Shown here in pieces: positions 1 through 8,246 of a stretch of DNA of 60,426 bases. This stretch comes from Paludibacteraceae bacterium. GTDB lineage: Bacteria > Bacteroidota > Bacteroidia > Bacteroidales > Paludibacteraceae. Under the pieces are notes generated by a model. The model saw only the letters and a list, made by a program, of their open reading frames with translations, did not search any database and was not told the DNA's origin. The position numbers and the translations under genes were made by a program. Within the stretch, counting starts at the first letter, position 1. The number at the start of each line of letters is the position of its first letter. The stretch is taken from positions 1 through 60,426 of the forward strand of contig CAJOCN010000013.1 in assembly GCA_905233255.1 (NCBI GenBank). The letters are read 5' to 3'.

Positions 1-1
1 T

Positions 2-184
2 CTCCACACCCGTTTCACCGAGGTGGCAGCGATGGTGAAGACCCGCGCCAAGGACCTGATGAAGGTCACCGAGGATCAGGAGAACTTCGCTGCCCAGCTG
101 AACACCTCCGGCGGCAAACGCACCATGAAGGCGTACCTGTGGAAGGTGTGTGGCGCTGAGTATGATGCGCAGCACAACGGCTAA
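2..184 (+). CDS. C-terminal end of unidentified protein (partial)
   Basis: The frame is open from the window edge to a TAA at 182-184 and gives 60 residues ending in EYDAQHNG. It is rich in Lys, Thr and Ala and has no membrane segment. I do not recognise the family. Reality as a gene is supported by the strong intrinsic terminator directly after the stop. The N-terminal part lies outside the window. Confidence 0.6.
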   Translation, partial: LHTRFTEVAAMVKTRAKDLMKVTEDQENFAAQLNTSGGKRTMKAYLWKVCGAEYDAQHNG

Positions 185-191
185 TCGGAAG

Positions 192-214
192 GCACCCTTC
201 GGGGTGCTTTTTTT
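192..214 (+). terminator. Rho-independent terminator with UUCG tetraloop
   Basis: GCACCC and GGGTGC pair around a TTCG loop closed by C-G, the extra-stable UUCG tetraloop context, and are followed by seven T. It starts 8 bp after the stop at 184 and ends that transcript before the opposing ispG operon. Confidence 0.9.
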
Positions 215-280
215 ATGCCTGTACGTATATTGGAGTCTGTACCGTGGTACTTCGGACTTCTGCTTGCCATGCGGGTGTTA

Positions 281-559
281 TTATATTGTTTGATACAAAG
301 ACACCGGTCCTTCGTGCCAGCGTTTGGTACTTTCCTGTTCCAATTGTTTATACATCGCAGAGGAATACACGCGGCGGATGGATTCAATCGTACTGATATG
401 CTCGTCCTCAGCCAACATGTCTGCCACCCAACTTACTTTGAACGGCAGAAGCAGATACAGATTTTGTTGTGTGATCTCGCTCATGAACTCGCGCGGCGCA
501 CTTACTCCTTGATTGTCCACTGGACACTCTGCGGTGCGCCTTAACCGCTTCACAGTCAT
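281..559 (-). CDS. Small conserved-looking hypothetical protein after ispG
   Basis: A 92-residue protein with no signal peptide or membrane segment. Its middle (about residues 33-92) looks like a compact helical domain with an alternating hydrophobic pattern and ends in GPVSLYQTI. The start codon overlaps the ispG stop (ATGA at 559-556), implying translational coupling in one operon. Codon use resembles a real gene better than the overlapping frames. I do not know the family. It may be the first half of a two-gene cassette, since a short in-frame fragment follows on the same strand, but that is speculative. Confidence 0.55.
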   Translation of the reverse strand: MTVKRLRRTAECPVDNQGVSAPREFMSEITQQNLYLLLPFKVSWVADMLAEDEHISTIESIRRVYSSAMYKQLEQESTKRWHEGPVSLYQTI

Positions 560-1926
560 CGGTCGGTGGTGGGAGAGATTCCGCGGTCACTCTCAATCAG
601 TTTGAGTAACTGCTCTACAGCCTCTTCCTGCGGGATGTTCTTTAACACGCACTCTTTGCCGCGGTAGAGGGATATGCGGTCACGACCTGCGCCCACATAG
701 CCGTAATCCGCATCCGCCATCTCGCCCGGACCGTTGACAATACAGCCCATCACAGCGATCTTCAGGCCCGTCAGGTGTGCAGTAGCTTTCTTCACTTCGG
801 CGACCGTCTTTTGGAGATCAAACATCGTCCTTCCGCAACCCGGGCAGGAGATATACTCCGTTTTATATATACGCACGCGCGCGGCTTGCAGAATGTCTTT
901 GCTCAGGAAATTGAGCCGGCTCTCGGAGAAATGCGGATTGACGAGCGTCAGCTCCTGCGCCTTATAGTCCCACAACAACCTTCCGCACTCGGCAGCGGCT
1001 TGTAGGCAGAAGAGGTTCCAGTCTTCCTCCATGCTCGAATAGCGCACCTCGGCATAACCGCCGATATTATCCAACACTTCGGCACGAACCGAACCATCGT
1101 ATCGCTCCGACTCTTCGTCCGCAAAATAATCCACTAATTGACGCGCTACCGGGATCTCGTTCTCCGGCGCTTCGCTGAGGCTCACGCGGATCGTATCGCC
1201 GATACCGTCTGCCAGCAGCGCACCTATTCCCACAGCCGATTTGATACGTCCGTCCTCACCTTCACCGGCTTCCGTCACACCCAGATGCAGCGGAAAAGCC
1301 ATGTGCTCGTGGTTCATCGTCTTGACGAGCTGCCGCACGGTCTCCACCATCACACGTGTGTTGGACGCCTTGACGGAGATGACGATATTCGGGAAATCAT
1401 ACTTGACGGCAATCCGCAAAAACTCCATGACGGACTCTACCATTCCCTCCGGCGTATCGCCATAACGGTCCATCATCCGCTCGCTCAACGAACCATGGTT
1501 CACACCGATGCGGATAGCCGTCTCATGCGCTTTGCAGATCTCAATGAGGTGCGAAAAACGCTCCTCAATCTTACTCTCGTCTTTGCAGTAATTACCGGGA
1601 TTGACCCGCACAGCCTCTACCACCTGCGCTGCCGCATCGGCTACATCTGCCTGAAAATGCACATCCGCCACCAGCGGAACCGCCGTCAGCACTTGTGCGT
1701 GAATCTCTTTGAGAGACTCCACTTCGCGCAGCCCCTGTGTGGTGAAACGCAATAACTCAGTGCCGGCTTCGATACACCGGCGCGCCTGATCCACCGAACC
1801 GTCAATATCGTTGGTAGAGGTGTTCGCCATCGTCTGGATGCGAATAGGGTAGTCGGAACCGATAAAAATGTTTCCAACCTGCACTTGGCTGGTCTTTCTA
1901 CGTTGATATGATAAGTCTATTTCCAT
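556..1926 (-). CDS. ispG: 4-hydroxy-3-methylbut-2-en-1-yl diphosphate synthase IspG (GcpE)
   Basis: IspG performs the penultimate step of the MEP isoprenoid pathway: reductive dehydration of methylerythritol cyclodiphosphate to HMBPP on a [4Fe-4S] cluster. The N-terminal TIM barrel spans about residues 8-260, with VKASNT and LHLGVTEAGEGEDGRIKSA recognisable. The C-terminal cluster domain holds CPGCGR (Cys361, Cys364), Cys395 in GCIVNGPGE and Glu402. At 456 residues it is longer than the E. coli type (about 370) but shorter than the roughly 600-residue three-domain form common in Bacteroidota and plants; the insert between barrel and cluster domain is only about residues 252-350. The start at 1926 gives the expected N-terminus. 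The following small gene overlaps by 4 bp. Confidence 0.97.
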   Translation of the reverse strand: MEIDLSYQRRKTSQVQVGNIFIGSDYPIRIQTMANTSTNDIDGSVDQARRCIEAGTELLRFTTQGLREVESLKEIHAQVLTAVPLVADVHFQADVADAAAQVVEAVRVNPGNYCKDESKIEERFSHLIEICKAHETAIRIGVNHGSLSERMMDRYGDTPEGMVESVMEFLRIAVKYDFPNIVISVKASNTRVMVETVRQLVKTMNHEHMAFPLHLGVTEAGEGEDGRIKSAVGIGALLADGIGDTIRVSLSEAPENEIPVARQLVDYFADEESERYDGSVRAEVLDNIGGYAEVRYSSMEEDWNLFCLQAAAECGRLLWDYKAQELTLVNPHFSESRLNFLSKDILQAARVRIYKTEYISCPGCGRTMFDLQKTVAEVKKATAHLTGLKIAVMGCIVNGPGEMADADYGYVGAGRDRISLYRGKECVLKNIPQEEAVEQLLKLIESDRGISPTTDR

Positions 1927-1983
1927 AATTTATAGGCAAAAATGCCCGAAAATGTCTTTTTTTGTTAAAAAAATCAAAAAATA

Positions 1984-2016
1984 TTTGGTCATGTCAAAAA
2001 AAAGCAGTACCTTTGC
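1984..2016 (+). promoter_or_regulatory. Promoter of tRNA-Lys
   Basis: TTTG at 1984-1987, a 20-bp spacer and TACCTTTGC at 2008-2016 match the Bacteroidota sigma-ABfr consensus (TTTG / TAnnTTTG). The spacer itself (ATGTCAAAAAAAAGCAG) recurs almost unchanged before tRNA-Leu, leuS, the sufT-like gene and rplU. Confidence 0.85.
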
Positions 2017-2051
2017 ACCCGCTTTTGGAAAAACGGACAATCCGCATGGTC

Positions 2052-2097
2052 CCTCGGGACGTAAACCAGCGGAGCGTTTGCGGACCGAAGAGCGAGG
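2052..2097 (+). ncRNA. Structured leader element of tRNA-Lys (copy 1)
   Basis: This lies in the transcribed leader, 1 nt ahead of the tRNA. A long stem can be drawn by eye: CCT/AGG at the base, CGG/CCG, a symmetric GA/GA internal loop (potential tandem sheared G-A pairs), then CGTAAAC/GTTTGCG with one G-U pair, capped by a small variable hairpin. A 3' single-stranded AAGAGCG is bulged before the closing AGG. A second copy with the same invariant parts and a different cap precedes tRNA-Leu at 38356-38406. A short GGAC/GTCC hairpin sits just upstream. Function is unknown; it could guide pre-tRNA processing or control transcription of the tRNA. Confidence 0.6.
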
Positions 2098-2098
2098 A

Positions 2099-2171
2099 GA
2101 ATCAGTAGCTCAGCAGGTAGAGCACATCCCTTTTAAGGATGGGGTCCTGGGTTCGAGCCCCAGCTGGTTCA
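2099..2171 (+). tRNA. tRNA-Lys (anticodon TTT)
   Basis: It folds as a complete 73-nt cloverleaf: acceptor GAATCAG/CTGGTTC, D-arm GCTC/GAGC, anticodon stem CATCC/GGATG with loop CTTTTAA, T-arm CTGGG/CCCAG with TTCGAGC, and discriminator A. CCA is not encoded. Confidence 0.97.
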
Positions 2172-2174
2172 CAG

Positions 2175-2200
2175 AAAGAGAGTTTCGGCTCTCTTTTTTG
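2175..2200 (+). terminator. Terminator of tRNA-Lys
   Basis: AAAGAGAG pairs with CTCTCTTT around TTTCGG and runs into a T tract, 4 nt after the tRNA 3' end. Confidence 0.85.
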
Positions 2201-2293
2201 TTTTCTGTGCTCTCCCATTCCCTTTCGTCTTTCTACTTTGAGCGAAGCGGTCTTTCTACTTTCTCCTTTTTCATTCTTTCAAATAGCGCGTTG

Positions 2294-2330
2294 CAATTTT
2301 GCTTGCAAAATTACTACAAAAAATCCGAAT
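2294..2330 (-). promoter_or_regulatory. Orphan promoter-like site with a palindrome shared with the leuS promoter
   Basis: A 24-bp stretch (2294-2317) is identical to 8247-8270, the core of the leuS promoter. It contains the palindrome AATTTTGC-TT-GCAAAATT. Read on the minus strand it gives TAATTTTGC with a TTTG 20 bp upstream, so it should act as a promoter towards the tRNA-Lys terminator, yet no minus-strand gene follows. Confidence 0.4.
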
Positions 2331-2353
2331 GTGCAAATAAAATTCATTTTTTA

Positions 2354-2386
2354 TTTGCTTATTTCCAGAAAAATTAGTAACTTTGC
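2354..2386 (+). promoter_or_regulatory. Promoter of the DUF308 gene
   Basis: TTTG at 2354-2357, a 20-bp spacer and TAACTTTGC at 2378-2386; the start codon follows at 2429. Confidence 0.8.
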
Positions 2387-2428
2387 ACTCCCAATTGAGA
2401 ATATCAAACATTTTAACTATTTAAATCT

Positions 2429-3028
2429 ATGAAGACAAGTACTAAAATTCTGATGTGCCTCGCGGGTATTGCCCTCGTGGTACTGGGTGTGCTCTGTATC
2501 ATCTATCCGGGTAGCACCCTTGTTTCGTTGGCATGGGCGTTCGGCCTGATGCTTATCATCAGCGGTTGCAGCACCTTCGGTGCATGGGCTACGCTCCGTG
2601 CTATCAATCCGTTCAGCGGACTGACTTTCCTTGCTGCCTTGCTGCAGGTCTTCCTCGGCGTGGCAATCATCATCATGCCGGCTCCGCTGGCTGTGGCTCT
2701 GCCGTTCATCTTCGCTTTCTGGGTGTTCTATGAGGGTCTGAACCTGATGCTGGACTCCTTCAACTACAAGAAACTCGGTTTCCGCCGCTGGTGGGTACTC
2801 TGTCTGCTCGGCGTGCTGGCTATGTGCGGCGGTTGCTACTGCTTCTTCTGCGATCCGTCCATCTCGGCTACAACCATCGCCTGGCTTGTAGGTCTCGGTA
2901 TCATTGCAGACGGCATCGGCAACTGGGTCAAAGTGGCTGCTGTCAACCGCGTGGAGAAGAAACTCAACAAACTGGCAGACCGCTTCCACCAAGTCATCGA
3001 CATCGAGGATGTAGAGGAAGTGAAGTAA
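2429..3028 (+). CDS. DUF308 family (HdeD-like) integral membrane protein
   Basis: A 199-residue protein made almost wholly of about six hydrophobic segments arranged as three pairs (roughly residues 7-26, 31-50, 63-82, 86-105, 118-137, 142-162), the pattern of the DUF308/HdeD family of small inner-membrane proteins linked to acid stress in E. coli and otherwise uncharacterised. A charged tail (VEKKLNKLADRFHQ) follows in the cytoplasm. It has its own promoter and a terminator at 3056-3091, so it is monocistronic. No substrate can be inferred. Confidence 0.8.
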   Translation: MKTSTKILMCLAGIALVVLGVLCIIYPGSTLVSLAWAFGLMLIISGCSTFGAWATLRAINPFSGLTFLAALLQVFLGVAIIIMPAPLAVALPFIFAFWVFYEGLNLMLDSFNYKKLGFRRWWVLCLLGVLAMCGGCYCFFCDPSISATTIAWLVGLGIIADGIGNWVKVAAVNRVEKKLNKLADRFHQVIDIEDVEEVK

Positions 3029-3055
3029 GCTTTTCAGATGCCAGCAATCAGCAAT

Positions 3056-3091
3056 CAGCCGTCGGGTCGCATGACACCGGCGGCTGTTTTT
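3056..3091 (+). terminator. Terminator after the DUF308 gene
   Basis: AGCCG (3057-3061) pairs with CGGCT (3081-3085), with partial pairing inside (CGGGT with ACCGG), followed by a T run. The stem is imperfect. Confidence 0.6.
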
Positions 3092-3158
3092 ATGTGAACT
3101 TGTCGGTCTTGGCACGGATTTTGCAACTGTCCATGTGCAACTAAAATTATTCGGAACT

Positions 3159-4620
3159 ATGAAAAAGATATTTAGATTTTTAGGCATCGTGCTGCTCGTC
3201 GCAGCAGTCAGCGCCGGAACAACACTCGCCGTGCTGAAATACGGCAATCTGCAATCTTCAAATCTTCAAATTCTCAAATCCTCAAATGATTCCACCGGAA
3301 TCCCTGCCGCTTACAGCCGTTTTGCTTCGTTGCCACAGGCAGGAGAGACGGATTTCACTCAGGCTGCCGAGCTGTCCGTCAATGCCGTGGTACACGTCAA
3401 GACCACGTACCGCAACCAGGTTTCGTCCCAGCAGATGGACCTCTTTGAGTTCTTCTTCGGCCGCCCGGGACAGCAACGCGAGATGCCGGCGCAACAGGCT
3501 TCCGGTTCGGGCGTCATCATCTCCGAGGACGGTTATATCGTCACTAACAACCACGTCATCGACCGTGCGGACCAGATTCAGGTGGTCCTCAACGATAAAC
3601 GCGAATACACGGCGACGCTGGTCGGCACTGACCCGAACACCGATATCGCGCTGCTGAAGATTGACGAGACAGGTCTGCCGGTAATCCTGATGGGCAACTC
3701 CGACGACCTGCGTGTCGGCGAACAACCTCACTTCGACCGTCACGGCGGGTATCGTGTCCGCCAAGGCGCGTAACATCAATATCCTCAATGCGGAGATGAA
3801 GATTGAGTCGTTCATCCAGACCGACGCCGCCGTCAACCCCGGCAACTCCGGCGGTGCGCTGGTGAACACGCGCGGCGAGTTGGTAGGTATCAACACTGCC
3901 ATCGCTTCGCAGACCGGTTCGTATTCGGGCTACAGTTTTGCGGTGCCGACAAGTATCGTACAGAAAGTGGTGAGCGACATCCGTCAGTACGGTGTTGTGC
4001 AACGCGCTATCCTCGGCGTGCAGATGCGTGAGATCACTTCCGAACTGAAGAAAGAGAAAAACCTGACCACTCTCCAAGGGGCGTACGTAGAGCGCGTAGT
4101 GCCGGACGGCGCGGCAGAGAAAGCCGGAATCAAGAGCGGCGATGTGATCACGCGTGTTGACGATGCGGCTGTCAAGACCGGCACCGACCTGCAGGAACAT
4201 ATCGGTCGTCACCGTCCGGGTGATGTAGTGAGCGTGACGCTGCTCCGCGATGGCAAGACCATGACCGTTCAGGCAACGCTTACCAACCGCGAAGGCGGTA
4301 CGGGTGTTATCTCTGCAGAGGACGAAGCCTCTGTTTTGGGTGCCACCTTCTCCGAACTGACCGACCAACAGAAAGAGCGGCTGGGAATCAACTACGGCCT
4401 GCAGATCAAGTCGCTCAAGGCGGGCAAACTGAAGAGTGCCGGTGTGCCTGCGGACTTCATCATCCTCAAGGTCAACAACCGCTCCGTCCGCACCGAAGAA
4501 GACCTTGACGACATCGTCCGCCGTGCCAACTCCGCCTCCGAACATGACCGTGTCCTCTTCATCACCGGCTGCACGCCACAAGGCCGCATCCGTTACTACG
4601 CCGTCAATCTGGCAGAGTAA
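3159..4620 (+). pseudogene. HtrA/DegP-type periplasmic serine protease, frame broken by a small deletion
   Basis: The first frame (3159 to about 3726) has a signal anchor (MKKIFRFLGIVLLVAAVSAG), then GSGVIISEDGYIVTNNHVID with catalytic His and DPNTDIALLKI with catalytic Asp, reaching [10 protein letters not shown]. The next frame resumes at [17 protein letters not shown] and holds the Ser motif NPGNSGGAL and two PDZ domains (about 4005-4305 and 4335-4610). The family segment between them, WVLAVGNP(F/Y), is missing; about 26 nt are lost at 3721-3726, shifting frame by +1. All three catalytic residues survive but in different frames. Either a real pseudogene or an assembly deletion. The start at 3159 is preferred over 3135 because it opens the signal sequence. 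A TTCAAATC repeat tract encodes residues near NLQSSNLQILKSS. Confidence 0.85.
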
Positions 4621-4624
4621 AGAT

Positions 4625-4642
4625 GTACGACTATTAAGATTT
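4625..4642 (+). repeat. GATTATTAAGATT-type motif (copy 1)
   Basis: GTACGACTATTAAGATTT lies 4 bp after the protease stop. Three related copies occur at 8438, 8556 and 8659, all preceded by an A-run plus G. Confidence 0.5.
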
Positions 4643-4647
4643 AGAAT

Positions 4648-4677
4648 GATAAAGGGGGCGATTTCGCCCCCTTTATC
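4648..4677 (+). terminator. Perfect GC-rich hairpin after the HtrA gene
   Basis: GATAAAGGGGGCG pairs exactly with CGCCCCCTTTATC over an ATTT loop. No T tract follows on either strand, so it is a stabilising 3' hairpin or a weak terminator. Confidence 0.65.
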
Positions 4678-4774
4678 GTCCCGAAGCCTATTCACTATAC
4701 TCTCGTCATTGAAAGATTCCTAGTTTTTCAAGCAAAGAGTAAAGCAAACGCTTCTTTTAATCAATATGTTATCG

Positions 4775-4858
4775 CGCGTCGCTACACGCGTTTCTCCGGT
4801 TTAGCGTCTCGGAGAGGGACGAGATATTATATTGGTTTTTATCTGTTGTTTAGTAATC
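4775..4858. repeat. Two-hairpin element linked to antirepressor genes (copy 1)
   Basis: A 68-bp block (4791-4858) matches 10906-10973 at 61 of 68 positions. It contains the hairpin CTCCG...CGGAG. Just before it lies a second hairpin (CGCGT/ACGCG, 4775-4790) that is matched at the other locus by a hairpin of different sequence but the same place, suggesting conserved structure. Both copies lie on the downstream side of a minus-strand ORF6N or Bro-N gene. Confidence 0.65.
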
Positions 4859-4911
4859 CTGAACTTGTCCTGAACTTGTACGGTGCTTGTTCGGTACTTG
4901 TTCGGTCTCCG
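4857..4911. repeat. 11-bp tandem array A (5 units)
   Basis: Five consecutive 11-bp units: TCCTGAACTTG twice, TACGGTGCTTG, TTCGGTACTTG and TTCGGTCTCCG. Neighbouring units are most alike. The period is not a codon multiple and no gene covers it. Confidence 0.75.
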
Positions 4912-4920
4912 CGCGGAGGG

Positions 4921-5410
4921 TTATATCTTAGCTAATAAATCATCGGTTGTTAATTCCATCTTGGCGAAGGCAAACCATTTCTTACCGAGGTCCTTGAGAC
5001 TCGCTCCGATATGATAAACAGTATCATCAATGCACAAAAAGCGGTCGTGCGAGCGGTCAAAAGGCACCACCTCTATCGGGGCATATACATGTTTGTTTCA
5101 AATGTCCTCGCAATTTGCGATGACATATTTATATCTTCCGGGTTTGAGATCACAATTTGTGATCTTGAAAATTCATCCTTATTGGATATCGCAAATTGTG
5201 ATTTCCAATTTTCAAACTCCTCTTTAGAGAGTTGGAACATGAAATCCTCACCTGCTCATTGAGACGGAAAGTCTCTACTCTATACAACCTCGCCAAGTCG
5301 CGGTCAAGAATTACTTGCTTGCCGCGGATGACTTGGATGAGGTTTTCGATATTCTCCAAAGGTTGCAATGGAGCAGACTCAACCTTTTCTATGTCTGCCT
5401 TCTTTGCCAT
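4921..5410 (-). pseudogene. ORF6N-domain (phage antirepressor-type) protein, frame broken
   Basis: The N-terminal frame (5410 to about 5266) shows the ORF6N signature VIRGKQVILDRDLARLYRVETFRLNEQV. The family continuation KRN(I)ERFPE is missing; the reading resumes in another frame with DFMFQLSKEEFENWKSQFAISN and ends in DRFLCIDDTVYHIGASLKDLGKKWFAF near the TAA at 4921. The loss is about 26 nt at position 5266. ORF6N proteins are DNA-binding phage or mobile-element regulators. The start lies 12 bp after leuS and the gene would be read with it. The same broken-frame question applies here as for htrA. Confidence 0.75.
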
Positions 5411-5422
5411 AAATGCCTGTAG

Positions 5423-8239
5423 TTACATCACAATGTTGACAATTCTGCCGGGCACAACGATGATCTTCTTGGGAGTGTTGCCGGCAAGATATTTGGCGGT
5501 GTCTTCGTGGGCAAGGACAAGTTTCTCCACTTCCTCTTTCGGGGTGTCCTTCGGACACTCCAGCGTGAAACGCACCTTGCCGTTGAACTGGACAGGATAC
5601 TTTTGCGTGTCCTCTACCAAGTACGCCTCGTTGCACTCCGGCCATTCGGCATTGACCACAAACTTGGTACTTGGTACTTGGTCACCTTGTGCCTTGTGCC
5701 ACATTTCTTCTGCAATATGCGGAGCGTACGGCGCGAGAAGAACGGCAATCGGCTCAAGAATGGCGCGCTTGTTGCACTTGAGCGCGCTTAACTCGTTCTG
5801 CGCAATCATGAAGGCAGGGATGGACGTGTTGAACGAGAAGTTCTCGATGTCCCACGTGATTTTCTTAATCAGTTTGTGCAGACTCCGCAGTTCCTCTTTC
5901 GTCGGTTCCTCGTCCGTGATATTCTCGTACATGTTCCAGAGACGTTTGAGGAAGCGGTGCACGCCGTCGATACCGTTGGTGTCCCACGGTTTGGACATCT
6001 CCAGCGGGCCGAGGAACATCTCATACAGACGCAGCGTGTCGGCGCCGAACTTGGCGATCACATCGTCCGGATTGACCACGTTGAACATCGACTTACTCAT
6101 CTTCTCAACCGCCCAGCCGCAGATATACTGCTTTGCGCCGGCGGTGTAGCCCGTCAGTTCGGACGAGGTGCCGTCTGCAAAGACGAACTCGGCGTTCTTG
6201 AACTCCGGCATCCATGCGCGGAAGGCATTGATGTCCAGCACGTCGTTGTTGACGATGTTCACATTCACGTGAATCGGCTGCACTTTGTCCTTGTATTCGG
6301 GGTTGTCGATGAGGTTGTACGAGATATAGAGGTTGCCCGTCGCGCCCTCGCCTATATAGCGATAGACGAAGTTCGAACGGCCCTGAATCATACCTTGGTT
6401 GATGAGTTTCTTGAACGGTTCGTCCTCGCATATATAGCCGAGGTCATAGAGGAACTTGTTCCAGAAACGGCTGTAAATCAGGTGTCCCGTAGCGTGCTCA
6501 GAGCCGCCGAGGTAGAGGTCCACCTGCCGCCAATAAGCGTTCACGTCCTTATCGACAAGCGCTTTGTCATTGTGCGGGTCCATATACCGCAGGTAGTACG
6601 CCGACGAACCTGCGAAGCCCGGCATGGTACAGAGTTCCAGGGGGAAGACGGTCTTGTTGTCAATCAGCGATTTATCTACTACCTTGCGGTTCGCTTCGTC
6701 CCACGCCCAGATAGCGGCATTGCCCAACGGCGGTTCGCCGGTCTCGGTCGGTAGGAAAGCACTCACCTCCGGCAGTTCGAGCGGCAGACACTCTTCGGGC
6801 AGGGTGTAAGGCATGCCGTCCTTGTAGTATATCGGGAACGGTTCTCCCCAATAACGTTGGCGACTAAATATAGCGTCACGGAGACGGTAGTTGACCTTCA
6901 CACGGCCTAATCCTGTATTGGTGATATATTCCTTCATGGCTTGGATAGCCTCTTTGACCTCCATGCCGTTGAGGAAACCGGAGTTGATCATCTTGCCCTC
7001 TTTGGCGTCAAACGACTCCTCGGAAACGTCTGCGCCTTCAATCAGCGGAATGATCGGCAGGTTGAAATGTTTGGCGAAGGCGTAGTCGCGACTGTCGTGC
7101 GCCGGAACCGCCATGATTGCGCCCGTGCCGTAGCCCGCAAGCACGTAATCGGAAATATAAATAGGTATCTCGCCCTGCGTGAGCGGATTGATGGCATACG
7201 AACCAGTAAACACACCCGTCACACGGCGGTCGGCGATACGTTCGCGCTCCGTGCGGTTCTTGCAGCGTGCGAGGTACGCATCCACTTCCGCTTTCTGCTC
7301 CGGCGTTACCACGCGTTGTACGTACTCGCTCTCCGGCGCCAGCACCATAAAGGTCACGCCGAAGACTGTATCTGCGCGTGTTGTGAAGATGGTGAACGGC
7401 GCGTCTTGACCTTTGACGGTGAACTGCATCTCCGCGCCTTCGCTTCGACCGATCCAGTTGCGCTGCGTCTCTTTGAGGCTCTCGGTCCAGTCGATGCGGT
7501 CCAATCCCTCCAACAGACGGCCTGCGTACGCACTCACGCGCAGACACCACTGCCGCATGACGCGTTGCTCCACGGGATAGCCGCCACGGACGGATAGTCC
7601 TTCGGACACCTCGTCGTTGGCAAGCACCGTACCGAGCTTCGGACACCAGTTGACTTTCGTGTCCGCGAGGTACGCGATGCGGTAGTTCATCAGCCGCTCC
7701 TGTTTCTCGCGCTCGGAGAGCGTAGTCCATTTCGGGTCGTTGGCTTCGAACTCAGCAATCAGTTTGCTAATCGGCTGCGCTTTCTGCGTCTTGGGGTCGA
7801 AATAGCTGTTGAACATCTGCACGAACGCCCACTGGGTCCATTTGTAGAACGCCGGATCGCACGTGCGCACCTCGCGGTTCCAGTCGTAGCAGAAACCGAT
7901 CTTCTTGAGTTGCTCGATATAGCGGTCGATATTCGCAAAAGTGGTCTTCTCGGGGTGTTGTCCGGTCTGAATGGCGTACTGCTCTGCCGGCAGACCGTAG
8001 CTGTCAAAACCCATCGGGTGGAGCACGTTAAAGCCCTTCAGACGTTTGTAACGGCTGTAGATATCACTGGCGATATAGCCTAACGGGTGACCGACATGCA
8101 GTCCCGCGCCCGAGGGATAAGGAAACATATCCAACACGTAGTAGTGCGGCTTGTCGGACTCATTGGAAACGGTATAAACGCCGTTCTCTTCCCACGCCTT
8201 TTGCCACTTCTTCTCAATCTCAGAAAAATTATATTCCAT
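5423..8239 (-). CDS. leuS: Leucyl-tRNA synthetase
   Basis: Charges tRNA-Leu with leucine. At 938 residues it has the class I HIGH motif as HVGH (48-51), an editing domain in the middle (TTRADTVFG, then [19 protein letters not shown]), KMSKS at 713-717 and a C-terminal anticodon and tail domain. The start at 8239 gives [14 protein letters not shown], typical of the family. Residues 853-859 (DQVPSTK) are encoded by a repeat (5664-5690) also found in murE. The promoter overlaps a palindrome. The ORF6N gene follows 12 bp after the stop. Confidence 0.98.
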   Translation of the reverse strand: MEYNFSEIEKKWQKAWEENGVYTVSNESDKPHYYVLDMFPYPSGAGLHVGHPLGYIASDIYSRYKRLKGFNVLHPMGFDSYGLPAEQYAIQTGQHPEKTTFANIDRYIEQLKKIGFCYDWNREVRTCDPAFYKWTQWAFVQMFNSYFDPKTQKAQPISKLIAEFEANDPKWTTLSEREKQERLMNYRIAYLADTKVNWCPKLGTVLANDEVSEGLSVRGGYPVEQRVMRQWCLRVSAYAGRLLEGLDRIDWTESLKETQRNWIGRSEGAEMQFTVKGQDAPFTIFTTRADTVFGVTFMVLAPESEYVQRVVTPEQKAEVDAYLARCKNRTERERIADRRVTGVFTGSYAINPLTQGEIPIYISDYVLAGYGTGAIMAVPAHDSRDYAFAKHFNLPIIPLIEGADVSEESFDAKEGKMINSGFLNGMEVKEAIQAMKEYITNTGLGRVKVNYRLRDAIFSRQRYWGEPFPIYYKDGMPYTLPEECLPLELPEVSAFLPTETGEPPLGNAAIWAWDEANRKVVDKSLIDNKTVFPLELCTMPGFAGSSAYYLRYMDPHNDKALVDKDVNAYWRQVDLYLGGSEHATGHLIYSRFWNKFLYDLGYICEDEPFKKLINQGMIQGRSNFVYRYIGEGATGNLYISYNLIDNPEYKDKVQPIHVNVNIVNNDVLDINAFRAWMPEFKNAEFVFADGTSSELTGYTAGAKQYICGWAVEKMSKSMFNVVNPDDVIAKFGADTLRLYEMFLGPLEMSKPWDTNGIDGVHRFLKRLWNMYENITDEEPTKEELRSLHKLIKKITWDIENFSFNTSIPAFMIAQNELSALKCNKRAILEPIAVLLAPYAPHIAEEMWHKAQGDQVPSTKFVVNAEWPECNEAYLVEDTQKYPVQFNGKVRFTLECPKDTPKEEVEKLVLAHEDTAKYLAGNTPKKIIVVPGRIVNIVM
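5664..5690. repeat. 27-bp GGTACTT repeat inside leuS
   Basis: A 7-bp-periodic TTGGTAC tract ending in GGTCAC plus YTTGT. It matches 23607-23633 in murE with one mismatch and encodes DQVPSTK in the same frame in both proteins. It lies in the C-terminal part of LeuS, near residue 855. Confidence 0.8.
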
Positions 8240-8246
8240 ACTAAAA

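Noticed and set aside
181..267. Minus-strand fragment MASRSPKYHGTDSNI... downstream of the small gene after ispG
   Set aside because: It faintly recalls the start of an ADP-ribosyltransferase-like small protein (YHGS/T), but it runs through the opposing terminator and stops at once. Too short to support.
1952..2377. Open frame across promoter, leader, tRNA-Lys and terminator
   Set aside because: It overlaps a perfect tRNA and its control elements and has no family resemblance.
4648..4677. Classical terminator with T tract after htrA
   Set aside because: The stem is perfect but no T run follows on either strand; listed only as a hairpin with moderate confidence.
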